Positions 44,801 to 53,031 of a stretch of DNA of 64,000 bases are shown piece by piece; position 1 is the first letter of the stretch; the number at the start of each line of letters is the position of its first letter. The DNA comes from Methylobacteriaceae bacterium (lineage in GTDB: Bacteria > Pseudomonadota > Alphaproteobacteria > Rhizobiales > Beijerinckiaceae): assembly GCA_020638195.1 (NCBI GenBank), contig JACKJC010000001.1:857001-921000 (forward strand). The letters run 5' to 3'. The position numbers and the translations under genes are program-made. The notes beneath the pieces were generated by a model. It ran no database searches, was not told where the DNA came from, and worked only from the letters and a program-made list of their open reading frames with translations.

Positions 44801-46142
44801 CGCGCGCGCGGAACGCAAGCCGGGCGCTGTCGCCGAGCGCTTGCGAGACGGCTGCGTCGGCAAGCGCGAGGCCGTTCGCATTGCCTGTCGCGACGATGTC
44901 GAACACGCCCGAGGCGTTGCCGGCCGGCGTGATCGACGCGTCGAGATCGACATGGCCGAAGCGGCCGAGGGGACCCCGCGCCTGTTCGACAAGCACGCGC
45001 ACCGCGCCTTCGGGCTTTGTCAGCGTGCCGGAGAGCCGCGCATCGGCTTGCAGCGTCTTCGCCGCGAAGGCGGCGTCAGGCTGCGCAGCTTTGCCGGTCA
45101 AATGCGCGTCGCCCGACAGGCGCCCGTCGGCGTCAAGCCCGCCCTTCGCCCGCAGCCCGAAGGCGGAGGCGTCGAGCGCGAGACTGTCGAGCCGCAATGC
45201 GCCATTGTCGGCGAAAGCGGCCACGCCCGTCGCGCGCGTCGTCTTCTCGAACAGGGCGGCGACGTCCTTCGACAGCAGGGCCGCGAGCCGCGCCGAAAGA
45301 TCGAAATCGACGCGCCGTTCGGCGCCCGCGCGCTTGATGGTCGCGGTTCCAGCGGCGTCGGCGATGTCGCCGGCGCGCGCGTCGAGTTTCGCGGCGAACG
45401 CGTCGAGCGTTCCGTCGCCGTGAACATGAATTTCGACCGGCGGCAGGCCCTTGATGTCAGCGAGCCGCGCCAGCAGCCCGCCCTGCGGCTCCGAAGCGTC
45501 GACCGCCAGTTTGATCGTCGCGCCATCGCCTGCGATGTCGGCGCGCGCTGCGACCGAGCCCGGCGCATCCGTTCGCTTGGCGTCGAGCGAGATGCGCGCG
45601 GCGGCGCCCGTCGCGCCGAGATCGACGGCGCCGACCAGCGACAGCGAGGCAGCCGCGCCGAGGGCGGGTTGCGCCAGATCGAGTTTGCCGATCGTAAGCG
45701 AAGCCACGCGCACCGCGAGCGGCGGACGCCAGCCGAGCGCGGTCCTGATCGTCTCGACGAGGCCCTTGTCGTCGGGCTTGGCAGGAGCGGCCAGGGGCTT
45801 GCGCAAGACGTCGACGGCGCCGATGTCGAGCGCGGAAATGTCGGCGACGCCGCGCAGCAAGGCGAACGGCCGCCACCGGGCCTCGACGCGGTCGATCTTC
45901 AGCCAGACGCCCTTGGCGTCGGCAACGGATATGTCGCGCACGGCGGGCGCGCCCGAAAGGACATTGTCGAGCCCGCCCAACGTCACCGTCGAGCCCGGCG
46001 AGGATGCGGCGCGCGAAACATAGCCCGCGATCAGTGCGCCCCCGGCGCCGGTGTTGGCGAACAGTCCGAGCGCGACGATCAGCAGCGTCGGCCCCGCGAC
46101 GGCAAGACCGCCGATGCGCGCGATGCGGGCGGCGCGCGACAT
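41847..46142 (-). CDS. tamB: translocation and assembly module protein TamB
   Basis: A 1431-residue envelope-spanning protein. It has one N-terminal TM anchor (residues 7-30), a very long periplasmic beta-taco/AsmA-like region of repeating hydrophobic beta strands, and the C-terminal TamB/DUF490 domain (from about 1100: LLTQRLDITQGKLTFAGGLMPQLDFAAQTSAGG..ANVAVTGPASQPVFAFTSSPSLPQDEVLSRLLF..), ending in a membrane-type SVGVGVEWEY. With TamA it helps autotransporter assembly and moves phospholipids to the outer membrane. Start at the ATG at 46142, one base inside the tamA stop (TGATG). Confidence 0.93.
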   Translation of the reverse strand: MSRAARIARIGGLAVAGPTLLIVALGLFANTGAGGALIAGYVSRAASSPGSTVTLGGLDNVLSGAPAVRDISVADAKGVWLKIDRVEARWRPFALLRGVADISALDIGAVDVLRKPLAAPAKPDDKGLVETIRTALGWRPPLAVRVASLTIGKLDLAQPALGAAASLSLVGAVDLGATGAAARISLDAKRTDAPGSVAARADIAGDGATIKLAVDASEPQGGLLARLADIKGLPPVEIHVHGDGTLDAFAAKLDARAGDIADAAGTATIKRAGAERRVDFDLSARLAALLSKDVAALFEKTTRATGVAAFADNGALRLDSLALDASAFGLRAKGGLDADGRLSGDAHLTGKAAQPDAAFAAKTLQADARLSGTLTKPEGAVRVLVEQARGPLGRFGHVDLDASITPAGNASGVFDIVATGNANGLALADAAVSQALGDSARLAFRARAETIDQMDIGVATLSTGAAELGFTGRAGLDLLDGRARIAAADLSRFSGLAKTSLKGALALDAALSGAPRAGRIAVTLDGGVAQPGVGVAALDRLLGKRLAVSGKARLADGGVAFEALRLTGERASAVVDGKATQDHADLVAKISAPDLKAADPRLTGRAEAEVALKGSLRKLDATFTVAAREATAIGRAIPDLSLTGEAHDLTGAALVTAVLDGVIDRKPARGNLRAQREGETWKVDTLDLSVDRARISGAFALDAAKRARGRLKASVPDLDAFSAFALEKLSGRLDADITLDNADGQQSAVIEAHGQGVRSSQISIERLDAQASARDLFGKPQLDGRIVADGARVAGESIPKLRLIAKPGADGATALDLALDARGFAITGRGALTNGEPRRLDIAQFSASRAGKRIALAGPASATLRDGGVDLKGIAIAAGGGRLTLDGFAGDRLALDINARALPPSILTLADPSLAFDGVADAQAKIGGTAKAPTGDWRVKVARLTLPQTRSAGLPPIEATAAGKLSGGRTTVDADVAIGPRSKVKVTGQVPLGAGALDLAIRGALDAALANTTLSANGQSVTGTAKVDLTLKGSASAPAVGGSIDIVNGGFSDAANGVALANITGKLTGSGRDVVISGLNGQTKNGGRVAVAGKISVDPASGFPAALIVKSANAQFVDSEVASATGDLDLTITGPLARAPRVAGRVTLRSMDVNVPDRMPVNLKPLAGTRQIDAKGFAAQMIAIERKEKARAARKPTFDAPIDLVIAAPNRIFVRGRGLDAEFGGQLKIGGTIQKPIIDGGFDLRRGRMQLLTQRLDITQGKLTFAGGLMPQLDFAAQTSAGGVTANVAVTGPASQPVFAFTSSPSLPQDEVLSRLLFAKASASLTPGQAVQLAMALAQFSGASSGADAFEKMRKALGVDALDVDVGAAGGPTVGVSRYIAKGVSVGVRTGVKPDQTSVNVGVDVFKNFRVQSETRVDGKTSVGVGVEWEY

Positions 46143-48103
46143 CAGAACGCCTCCCCGACGCCGATCAGCACGCCGAACTTGCTCTCGCCGTGACGGCGCG
46201 CGATCGGCACGGCAAAGTCGATGCGCAGCGGCCCGATCGGCGTGAAATAGCGCAGGCCGAGGCCCACGGATTCGCGGATCGAGGATTTGAAGTTCGGGAA
46301 AGCCGTGTCGAAGGCCGAGCCCGCGTCGATGAATGGCACGACCCCGATCGTATCCGTGACGCGGATGCGCGCTTCGAGCGAGGCCTCGAGGAAGCTCAGG
46401 CCGCCGGTCGGTCCGTCGAAGCCGTTGTGCGGGCTGAGCGAGCGATAGCGATAGCCGCGCACCGAGCCGCCGCCGCCGACGAAGAAGCGCCGGTTGGCGG
46501 GAACATTGCCGACGCTCGCGCCCACGGTCGATCCTGCCGCAATGCGGCCCGCCAGAATGTAGCGCGCTTCCTCGTCGAAGGCGTGATAGGCGGAAATCTG
46601 CGCCTTCGACTGCACCATGGTCAGACCGTGCGGCAGGGCCTTGATGTAGGGCGCGACGCGCAGCGTCGCACGCACGCCCTCGGTCGGAGCGAGCTTGCTG
46701 TCCGTGGAATCGTAGTTGATCGCGAAGGGCGCGCCGAGCAGCGAGTAATCGTGCCCGCCCCACAGGTCGACGGTGCGGCCGCCTTCGGCCTCGACGCCGA
46801 TCTGCGCCGACAGGAATTCGGAGAAGCGATGGCGCAGCGCGACCTGCGCGTTCAGATAGCTGGCGTAATAATAATCCGTGCTTTCGCGGATGGCGGCGAC
46901 ATCCACCAGCAGGTCGTTGGGCGTGCCGCCGAGCGCCGGCTTGATGAAGCTCGCGCCGACGCGGCCGACCACGTTGCGCCACGCCAGCGACGACAAGCCC
47001 TTGAACTGCGACGCCCCGCCGATTGTCGCAATGCCGGCCTGCGCGTCGAGCCGCAGCCGCTCCGCGCCCCCAAAGAGATTGCGGTCGGTCCAGGATGCGC
47101 GCACCGACGGTCCGTCGACGTTGGAATAGAGCGCCGACAGAGCGACCGCGTGGCGCTTGCGCTCGCTGGTCTCGACCAGGATCGGCAGATTGCCCTTGGC
47201 GTCGACCCGGTCGCCGTCCACCACGCGCACGCCGCCGATCGCCTCGATCTGGGAAACTGAATTGCGCGTCTCGGCGATCCGCCGCGGGCTGTAGGGCTCC
47301 CCTTCCTCGAGGTAGATGAAGGAGGAGATCACGCGCGGATCGACGCCCGGCGACCCCTTCACCGTCACCGCGCCGATGCCGGCGCGCGGACCGGTGTCGA
47401 TGGTGACGGCGACATCCATCACGCGCAACTTGTGGTCGACGACGGGGCGCATGTCGACGACCTTGGCGAGCGGATAGGACCTGGCCCGCAACTGGTCGAT
47501 CCACACGCTCTGCGTCGAGCGGACGGTCGCCGCCCGCGCCGGCCCGACGGGATCGGCGCCTCTGCGATTGCGGTCGATCAGGGCGGGGTCCATCAGCCCC
47601 CTGGTGCGGGCGTCGTAGATGACGACATTGCGCAGCTGATAGAGCGGGCCGGGCGTGATCGTGTAGCGGATCGGAACGAGACTCGAGCCGCGCGAGCCCT
47701 CGGCGGCCTTGCCGGCGGCTTCCGCGCCCGCGCCTTCCGGCGTCACCGCGACGCCCGCCACGCTCACGCTGACCGAGGCGTCGAAATAGCCGCTCGCCCA
47801 CAGGGCGTCGGCGAGATCGCCGAAATCCGAAACGACGCGGCGCGACAAAGCGACGCCGGAAGAGGGCGGCTCCAGCCGCAACCGCCAGGTCTTGGAGGCG
47901 TCCTTCAATGCCTCAGTAAGGCGGGAATCCTGATCTACGCCTTCGAAAACAACGTCATAGGCAATGCCTTCGGGCGTCGGGACCGCCTGCTGGGGCGCGC
48001 CGAACAGGCCGAAAAAATCGAAAGCAAGCCCGGCTCCGCCGGAAGCTACCCAGCAAAGCAGAGCGAGCCCTGCGGCCGTGATCGGTCTGCTGGTCGAACC
48101 CAA
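46142..48103 (-). CDS. tamA: outer-membrane translocation protein TamA (BamA family)
   Basis: A 653-residue Omp85-family protein: signal peptide (to about residue 27, ..GGAGLA-FDFF), three POTRA domains (about 45-320) and a 16-strand barrel including RRFFVGGGGSVRGYRYRSL, the conserved (V/I)RG-(F/Y) loop L6 motif. The barrel closes with IGPLRIDFAVPIARRHGESKFGVLIGVGEAF. The start appears to be a TTG at 48103; it is the only start that keeps the signal peptide, though AAGG lies rather close to it, so a nearby alternative cannot be excluded. Confidence 0.92.
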   Translation of the reverse strand: MGSTSRPITAAGLALLCWVASGGAGLAFDFFGLFGAPQQAVPTPEGIAYDVVFEGVDQDSRLTEALKDASKTWRLRLEPPSSGVALSRRVVSDFGDLADALWASGYFDASVSVSVAGVAVTPEGAGAEAAGKAAEGSRGSSLVPIRYTITPGPLYQLRNVVIYDARTRGLMDPALIDRNRRGADPVGPARAATVRSTQSVWIDQLRARSYPLAKVVDMRPVVDHKLRVMDVAVTIDTGPRAGIGAVTVKGSPGVDPRVISSFIYLEEGEPYSPRRIAETRNSVSQIEAIGGVRVVDGDRVDAKGNLPILVETSERKRHAVALSALYSNVDGPSVRASWTDRNLFGGAERLRLDAQAGIATIGGASQFKGLSSLAWRNVVGRVGASFIKPALGGTPNDLLVDVAAIRESTDYYYASYLNAQVALRHRFSEFLSAQIGVEAEGGRTVDLWGGHDYSLLGAPFAINYDSTDSKLAPTEGVRATLRVAPYIKALPHGLTMVQSKAQISAYHAFDEEARYILAGRIAAGSTVGASVGNVPANRRFFVGGGGSVRGYRYRSLSPHNGFDGPTGGLSFLEASLEARIRVTDTIGVVPFIDAGSAFDTAFPNFKSSIRESVGLGLRYFTPIGPLRIDFAVPIARRHGESKFGVLIGVGEAF

Positions 48104-48295
48104 ACCCTTGAACTCACTGTTCTCTCGACGCGCACGGAAAGCGTCCTGATGGTTACTGAAACACAGTTTAGTGAATTGTCCTTTATCAACAAGGCCGAGC
48201 GCGTTTTATCCGCCCTCGCGCGCCCCGCGCCGCCGGGCATCTGGTGAACCGGTTGCCCGTCCGCGGCGTATCGTTTGCGTGAGAGGACCCCTGCG
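48104..48295. other. divergent control region of tamA and the DUF2177 gene
   Basis: 192 bases, AT-richer than the surroundings near 48145-48190, with no ORF of coding character. It holds the start region of tamA on the minus strand and a candidate ECF-type promoter (48245-48273, listed separately) for the plus-strand gene. Confidence 0.5.
48245..48273 (+). promoter_or_regulatory. candidate ECF (RpoE/ChrR-type) promoter
   Basis: TGAACC (48245-48250), 17 bases, GTATCG (48268-48273). The spacing and shape match the TGATCC-N17-GTATAG element at 50788-50816 next to the sigma gene, with one -35 mismatch. It would place the DUF2177 gene in the same regulon. Inferred from pattern only. Confidence 0.45.
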
Positions 48296-48697
48296 ATGCT
48301 GCGTTGGTTTGTAAGCTACCTCGCCGTTTTCCTCGCCATGGGCGCGCTCGACGCGGTCTGGCTGACGTTGGCGGGCGAACGCTTCTATCGGGCCAATATC
48401 GGCGAACTGCTCGCCCCGGGCTTTCGCCTCGCTCCGGCCGCCGCCTTCTATCTTGTCTATGTCTTCGGCCTGGTGGTCCTGGCGGTGCGGCCGGGCGACG
48501 AGGGCCAGAGCATCGGGCGGGCAATGGCCTATGGCGCCGTCTACGGTCTCTGCGCCTATGCGACCTACGACCTGACCAATCAGGCGACCATGAAGGTCTG
48601 GCCGACCGTAGTGACGGTCGTGGACATGGCGTGGGGCATGACGTTGTCCGCCTGTGCGGCGGCCGTGGGCGCCTGGGTCGCCGGCAAACTCGCCTGA
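48296..48697 (+). CDS. DUF2177 family membrane protein
   Basis: A 133-residue inner-membrane protein with four TM helices and the DUF2177 signature (MGALDAVWLTLAGERFYRANIGELL near the start; YGAVYGLCAYATYDLTNQATMKVWP in the middle). Function unknown. DUF2177, DUF1295, DUF1365 and the COG2907 flavoprotein recur together near ECF-ChrR pairs in proteobacteria, which suggests a role in membrane-lipid change under oxidative stress. Start at the ATG at 48296 with GAGAGGA upstream. Confidence 0.85.
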   Translation: MLRWFVSYLAVFLAMGALDAVWLTLAGERFYRANIGELLAPGFRLAPAAAFYLVYVFGLVVLAVRPGDEGQSIGRAMAYGAVYGLCAYATYDLTNQATMKVWPTVVTVVDMAWGMTLSACAAAVGAWVAGKLA

Positions 48698-48700
48698 AAG

Positions 48701-49480
48701 TTATTCGCGGGGCGGTTGCGGCCAGAAGGCGCTGACCCGCGCCGCATAGTCGGCAAAGGCCTCGGGCCGCGAGCGCCGCAGATGATCTTCCAGAGGCGGC
48801 AAGCCCGATACGTGGACGAGCAGATAGTACATCAGCAGCGGCGCGCCGAGCGACAGAAGGCTCGCCGGGCGCGCCAGCGACAGCGCAATGGCGGGATAGG
48901 CGAGCCAGCCCACCCATTCGAAGAAATAATTGGGATGGCGCGACCAGCCCCAAAGGCCGGTATCGCAGATGCGCCCGCTATTGGCGGGATTGCGCCGGAA
49001 CGCCGCCATCTGGTGGTCCGCGATCGTCTCCCCAAGGAGCGCGGCGCCGAAGATCGCCAGTCCGACCAAGTCCTGAACGCCAATGTCGCCGCGCGGCGCG
49101 CGGGCGGCGAGATAGGCGGCGAGCGCGAGCGGGACGGAGGCGGCCGCCTGCGCCTGCAGGAAGAAGAAGAGCTTGCGGCCCGCCGCCGCGCCCCATTCCG
49201 ATTTCATCGCCGCATAGCGGGGATCGTCCGGCCCTTCTGACGCCCGCCGCCACAGGTGCCAGGCAAGCCGCGCGCCCCAGAGCGCCGCCATGCCCGCGAC
49301 GAGAAATCGGCGGCCGGAACTGCCTCCGCTGGCCAAAGCCGCGATGACGCAGGCGGCGCCGGTCGCCGCCGACCAGGCCGAATCGATATAGCCGGATCGG
49401 CCGGTTCGCCGCTCCAGCGCCCAGCCGCCCGCCATCGCGAGCGAGAGAAAGACGACGATGGCGATCGCCAGCGTCGCCAT
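48701..49480 (-). CDS. DUF1295 (steroid 5-alpha-reductase-like) membrane protein
   Basis: A 259-residue polytopic membrane protein (six to seven TM helices) of the DUF1295/isoprenylcysteine-methyltransferase-like clan. The C-terminal signature GLWGWSRHPNYFFEWVGW followed by a second VSGLPPLEDHLRRSRPEAFADYAARVSAFWP is characteristic. Enzymes of this clan reduce or methylate membrane-embedded lipids with NADPH or SAM; which reaction applies here is unknown. It lies four bases past the convergent DUF2177 gene and four bases after chrR on its own strand. Confidence 0.88.
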   Translation of the reverse strand: MATLAIAIVVFLSLAMAGGWALERRTGRSGYIDSAWSAATGAACVIAALASGGSSGRRFLVAGMAALWGARLAWHLWRRASEGPDDPRYAAMKSEWGAAAGRKLFFFLQAQAAASVPLALAAYLAARAPRGDIGVQDLVGLAIFGAALLGETIADHQMAAFRRNPANSGRICDTGLWGWSRHPNYFFEWVGWLAYPAIALSLARPASLLSLGAPLLMYYLLVHVSGLPPLEDHLRRSRPEAFADYAARVSAFWPQPPRE

Positions 49481-49484
49481 GCGC

Positions 49485-50117
49485 TCAGATCCCGATCAGC
49501 GGTTGCAGCATCCGGCCGATCCAGCTGTCGAGGCGCAGCCGTCCGTCCACCGCCGCCAGGCAGATGCATTCGCCGTCGGGATCGACGACCGGCTGGTGAT
49601 CGACATCCTCGTCCGCCTCGACACAATCGCCCGCGCGATAGCGGCCGAAGGAATCGGAGAAGGCGCCAGTCAGCACCTGCGTGTACTCGGTTCCCGTATG
49701 CGTATGCTGCGGCACTTTCTGGCCCGCGCCGACGCGCAGCATGATGACATTGGCGTCAGGCGCCTCCGGCAGCGTGACGCGCCGCCAGCGGAAACCCGGA
49801 TGCACGAAGCGCCAACGCCCGACCGGATAGCGCCGCAGCGGCTCCGGCAGCTCCGGATGGAGCGCGACGGGGGCGACGGGCCGGATCGGCTCGGGCGCAT
49901 CGATCAGCCGGAACACGCGCTCGAGCCCGTCCGCCGGCAGGTCGGCGGGCGCGCAGGAATCGATCAGCGCGCCGCCGACCGCCTCGAACGAGCGGACGCG
50001 CGCGCGGCACTGCGGGCAGCCGGACAGATGGGTCGCCAGAACCAGACGCGGCCCGGCGCCGAGATTGCCAGCGGCGTAATGCGCGAGGCTGTCGTCGGAG
50101 GGGTGGTGGGAAATCAT
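49485..50117 (-). CDS. chrR: ChrR-type zinc anti-sigma factor
   Basis: A 210-residue anti-sigma factor. The N-terminal zinc-binding ASD domain has His4/His5 and HLSGCPQC (His30, Cys34, Cys37), one residue shifted from the known ligands of Rhodobacter ChrR. The C-terminal cupin domain (KVPQHTHTGTEYTQVLTGAFSD...DVDHQPV) is the part that senses singlet oxygen. It holds the ECF factor inactive until the signal arrives. The ATG overlaps the sigma stop (ATGA, 50114-50117). Confidence 0.92.
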   Translation of the reverse strand: MISHHPSDDSLAHYAAGNLGAGPRLVLATHLSGCPQCRARVRSFEAVGGALIDSCAPADLPADGLERVFRLIDAPEPIRPVAPVALHPELPEPLRRYPVGRWRFVHPGFRWRRVTLPEAPDANVIMLRVGAGQKVPQHTHTGTEYTQVLTGAFSDSFGRYRAGDCVEADEDVDHQPVVDPDGECICLAAVDGRLRLDSWIGRMLQPLIGI

Positions 50118-50749
50118 GACTCCTGCTCCAGCAGCGCGCGGATCTTCGCCATGGCGAGTCGCGTGCGCGATTTGACCGTACCGAGCGGGATGCACAATTC
50201 GCGCGCGATCTCCGCATGCGGCTTTTCCGAAAAGAACGACAGGCGCAGCACGGTCGCCTGCTCCGGCGACAGCGTCGCCATGGCGCGCCGCACCCGCGCG
50301 TCGCGTTCGGCCGCAAGGCTCGTTTCCTCGGCCGATGGCGCGACTTGGGGCTCCTCGTGGCCGATCGCGCGAATGCCGACGCTTGCCCGCGCCGCGCGCC
50401 GGGCCCGGTCGATCCGCAGGTTGCGCGCGATCGTGAACACCCACGTGCTGACCGCGCCCTGTCGTGGGTCGTAACTCGACGCCCGCCGCCAGACGGTCGC
50501 GAGCGCCTCCTGCGCGACTTCCTCCGCCTCGGCGCCGTTCAGCCCGGATCGCTCGAGAAAGGACGCCAGTCGCGGCGCGAAATGGCGGTAGAGCCGCGCG
50601 AAAGCGTCGCGATCCTGCCGCTCCGCCACGGCGGTGAGCCAGAGCTTCATGTCGTCGGCGGTCGTGTCCATCGCTCGGCTCATTCCAGAGCTATTCCGCA
50701 GGGGGATGACTTTCGCAACCGGGCGCGGACCGTCGGGCATCGTGTTCAT
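50114..50749 (-). CDS. rpoE: ECF RNA polymerase sigma factor, RpoE/ECF11 type
   Basis: An ECF sigma factor of up to 211 residues. Region 2 is DAFARLYRHFAPRLASFL..EEVAQEALATVWRRA..STWVFTIARNLRIDRARR and region 4 is ATLSPEQATVLRLSFFSEKPHAEIARELCIPLGTVKSRTRLAMAKIRALL. Its pairing with a ChrR-type anti-sigma marks the singlet-oxygen-responsive ECF11 group. The start is doubtful: the ATG at 50749 would sit about where transcription starts from the predicted promoter (leaderless). ATGs at 50683 (MSRAMDTT) or near 50671 are alternatives and lose nothing of the domains. Confidence 0.92.
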   Translation of the reverse strand: MNTMPDGPRPVAKVIPLRNSSGMSRAMDTTADDMKLWLTAVAERQDRDAFARLYRHFAPRLASFLERSGLNGAEAEEVAQEALATVWRRASSYDPRQGAVSTWVFTIARNLRIDRARRAARASVGIRAIGHEEPQVAPSAEETSLAAERDARVRRAMATLSPEQATVLRLSFFSEKPHAEIARELCIPLGTVKSRTRLAMAKIRALLEQES

Positions 50750-50754
50750 GCCGC

Positions 50755-50783
50755 TTGTACGGCGTCGGGCGCGGGCCGGATCA
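50755..50783 (-). promoter_or_regulatory. autoregulatory ECF promoter of the sigma gene
   Basis: Minus strand: TGATCC (50783-50778), 17 bases, GTACAA (50760-50755). TGATCC is the known -35 of RpoE/ECF11 promoters in Rhodobacter. The -35 is half of the exact palindrome GGATCACCGGTGATCC (50778-50793) shared with the divergent promoter. Confidence 0.65.
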
Positions 50784-50787
50784 CCGG

Positions 50788-50816
50788 TGATCCGCCTGGC
50801 GCCGGCCTGCGTATAG
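50788..50816 (+). promoter_or_regulatory. ECF promoter of the flavoprotein-DUF1365 operon
   Basis: Plus strand: TGATCC (50788-50793), 17 bases, GTATAG (50811-50816), then a GGAGG ribosome-binding site and the GTG start at 50842. It is the mirror of the minus-strand promoter around the palindrome at 50778-50793. Confidence 0.7.
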
Positions 50817-50841
50817 CTTCGGTGCAGACCGGAGGCGGCCC

Positions 50842-52176
50842 GTGGGATTTCATGACGTTTCGAGAAAACCGCGCGTCGCTGTCATCGGCGCCGGCATTTC
50901 CGGCCTCTCGGCCGCCTGGCTGCTGTCGCGCAGCTGCGAGGTCTCGCTCTACGAGGAGGCTCGGCGCCTCGGCGGCCATAGCGACACAGTCGACTGGAAC
51001 GGAACCGCCGTCGACAACGGCTTCATCGTGTACAACGAACGCACCTACCCTAACCTGACCGCGCTTTTCCGTCATCTCGGCACGCCGACGCAGGCGAGCG
51101 ACATGTCCTTTTCCGTCTCGATCGACGGTGGCGATTTCGAGTATTCCGGCGGCAATCTGTTCGGCCTTGTCGCGCAGAGCTCCAATGTGCTGAGACCGCG
51201 ATACTGGTCGATGCTGAAGGACATCGTCGCCTTCTTCGGCAAGGCGCGGCACGACGTCGGCCGAGATGATCTCGGCACGCTCGCCGAATATCTCGATACG
51301 CGCGGCTATGGCGAGCCGTTTCGCCGAAACTATCTCTATCCGATGGCGGCGGCGATCTGGTCCACGCCCGCGATGGACGTCGGCGCGCAACCAGCGGAGG
51401 CCTTCATCCGCTTCAACCGCAACCATGGCCTGCTCGATCTCGTCAATCGTCCGCAATGGCGCACGGTTGTCGGCGGCGCGCGGACTTATGTCCGTCACTT
51501 GGCCGACGAGATCGGCGGACGCATGTTCGTCGGGCGCGGCGCGCGCGGCGTTTCGCGCGCGGAAGGGCGTGTGATCGTCACCGATGCCGCCGGCGAGGCC
51601 CAGAGCTATGATCACGTCGTGATCGCGACCCATGCCGACCAGGCGCTGCGCCTGATCGAGACGCCGACCGACGACGAGCGACGCCTGCTCGGCGCATTCC
51701 GTTACGCCCTCAACGAGGCTGTCATGCACACCGATCGCGCGGCCATGCCGCTGCGCCGGGCGGCCTGGGCGAGCTGGAACTACATCGCCGACCGGCGCGG
51801 CGGCGAGAAGCGGCCATCCATCACCTACTGGATGAACAGGCTGCAGAACATTGATCCGAGAAAGCCTGTCTTTGTATCGCTCAACCCGATAGCAGACATC
51901 GAGCAATCGCTGATCGTGCGGCGAACGAGCTACGAACATCCAATGTTCACGCAGGCGACGCTGGACGCGCAGAAAAAACTGTGGAGCCTGCAAGGCGTCG
52001 GCGGTCTCTGGTTCTGCGGCGCGCATTTCGGCGCGGGCTTTCACGAGGATGGATTGCAGTCCGGCCTCGCGGTGGCCGAGGCGATCGGCGGCCTGCGCCG
52101 TCCCTGGCGTGTGGCCGAGGAATCCGGACGCATCTACTTGCCGGCGCGCAGCGCCGCGCTCGCGGGCGCGCCATGA
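50842..52176 (+). CDS. FAD-dependent amine oxidase-like protein (COG2907)
   Basis: A 444-residue flavoprotein of the amine-oxidase/phytoene-desaturase fold. It has an N-terminal VAVIGAGISGLSAAWLL (residues 12-28) with ..EEARRLGGHSDT, and a C-terminal FAD closure LWFCGAHFGAGFHEDGLQSGLAVAEAIGG. Homologues form operons with DUF1365 and cyclopropane-synthase genes under RpoE-ChrR control and are linked to fatty-acyl modification in membranes. Start is a GTG at 50842 with GGAGG. Its stop overlaps the next start (ATGA at 52173-52176). Confidence 0.9.
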   Translation: MGFHDVSRKPRVAVIGAGISGLSAAWLLSRSCEVSLYEEARRLGGHSDTVDWNGTAVDNGFIVYNERTYPNLTALFRHLGTPTQASDMSFSVSIDGGDFEYSGGNLFGLVAQSSNVLRPRYWSMLKDIVAFFGKARHDVGRDDLGTLAEYLDTRGYGEPFRRNYLYPMAAAIWSTPAMDVGAQPAEAFIRFNRNHGLLDLVNRPQWRTVVGGARTYVRHLADEIGGRMFVGRGARGVSRAEGRVIVTDAAGEAQSYDHVVIATHADQALRLIETPTDDERRLLGAFRYALNEAVMHTDRAAMPLRRAAWASWNYIADRRGGEKRPSITYWMNRLQNIDPRKPVFVSLNPIADIEQSLIVRRTSYEHPMFTQATLDAQKKLWSLQGVGGLWFCGAHFGAGFHEDGLQSGLAVAEAIGGLRRPWRVAEESGRIYLPARSAALAGAP

Positions 52177-52958
52177 TCGCGCCCGGCCTCTGGCTCGGAC
52201 CGGTGATGCATCGCCGGTTGCGCCCGCATGTCCGGCGGTTTTCCTATCGCACGCTCTGGGTCGCGCTCGATCTCGACCGACTGCAATCGACCTCGCGTTT
52301 CCTGTCCATCAACCGATTCAATCTCTATTCCTTCCACGAACGCGATCACGCCGACGGCGCCGCCGGCTTTCTCGCGCGAAAAATTCGCGATCTGCTCGGG
52401 AAGCAAGGGTTGCCGGCGGATGGCCGCATCGTACTGTTGACCTCTCCCCGCGTGCTCGGCTTCGTGTTCAATCCGCTCAGCGTCTACTTCTGCCATGATC
52501 GCGCGGGTCGCGTGGCGGCGATCGTCTGGGAAGTGTCGAACACCTTCGGCGAACGCCATTCCTATGTGCTTAAGGTCGAGGGCGCGGATGCCACGATCCG
52601 ACAGGCGGTCGTCAAGAAGATGCATGTCTCGCCTTTCATCGACATGGATATTCTCTATCGCTTCCGTGTCGCGCTCGCCGGCGGGCGGCTCGCGATCGGC
52701 ATTGTCGACGAAGATCGCGATGGGCCGCTTCTCGTTGCCGCCCTGGCGCTCGAACATGCGCCGCTGACGGATCGCGCGCTGCTCGGAGCTTTCGCGCGTA
52801 TCCCGTTCTCGACGCTCAAGACGGTCGCTGCGATCCACTGGCAGGCGCTCAAATTGTTTGCGCGAGGCGTCAAGGTCGTCGATCATCCCGCAGGCGCGCG
52901 TCAGCCGGTCGGCAATTTCGCGTCGAGCGCAGCCGCGCCGGGACGCGAAGCGAGCTGA
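52173..52958 (+). CDS. DUF1365 family protein
   Basis: A 261-residue cytoplasmic or membrane-associated protein with the DUF1365 pattern: GPVMHRRLRPHVRRFSYRTLWVALDLD, NRFNLYSFHERDHADG, SPRVLGFVFNPLSVYFCHDRAGRVAAIVWEVSNTFGERHSYVL and KKMHVSPFIDMDILYRFRV. Function unknown; it travels with the COG2907 flavoprotein. Usually a cyclopropane-fatty-acyl-phospholipid synthase-like gene comes next, but here it is absent. Confidence 0.9.
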   Translation: MIAPGLWLGPVMHRRLRPHVRRFSYRTLWVALDLDRLQSTSRFLSINRFNLYSFHERDHADGAAGFLARKIRDLLGKQGLPADGRIVLLTSPRVLGFVFNPLSVYFCHDRAGRVAAIVWEVSNTFGERHSYVLKVEGADATIRQAVVKKMHVSPFIDMDILYRFRVALAGGRLAIGIVDEDRDGPLLVAALALEHAPLTDRALLGAFARIPFSTLKTVAAIHWQALKLFARGVKVVDHPAGARQPVGNFASSAAAPGREAS

Positions 52959-53031
52959 GGGGCCTCGCCCGCTGCCGCGATTGTGCGCTAAGGATGCCGG
53001 ATTGACCTCGGCGATTCCGGATTCAGCACTC

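Noticed and set aside
41847..47801. One continuous 1984-codon open frame covering tamB and most of tamA
   Set aside because: Its upstream 550 codons are the shifted frame of tamA, Arg/Gly-rich and without family similarity. TamB begins at its TM anchor at 46142, and tamA is clearly coded in another frame of the same strand.
52858..53031. N-terminal extension of the deoxyribosyltransferase gene
   Set aside because: The in-frame upstream codons overlap the DUF1365 gene and lack fold character; the domain starts at the ATG at 53032.
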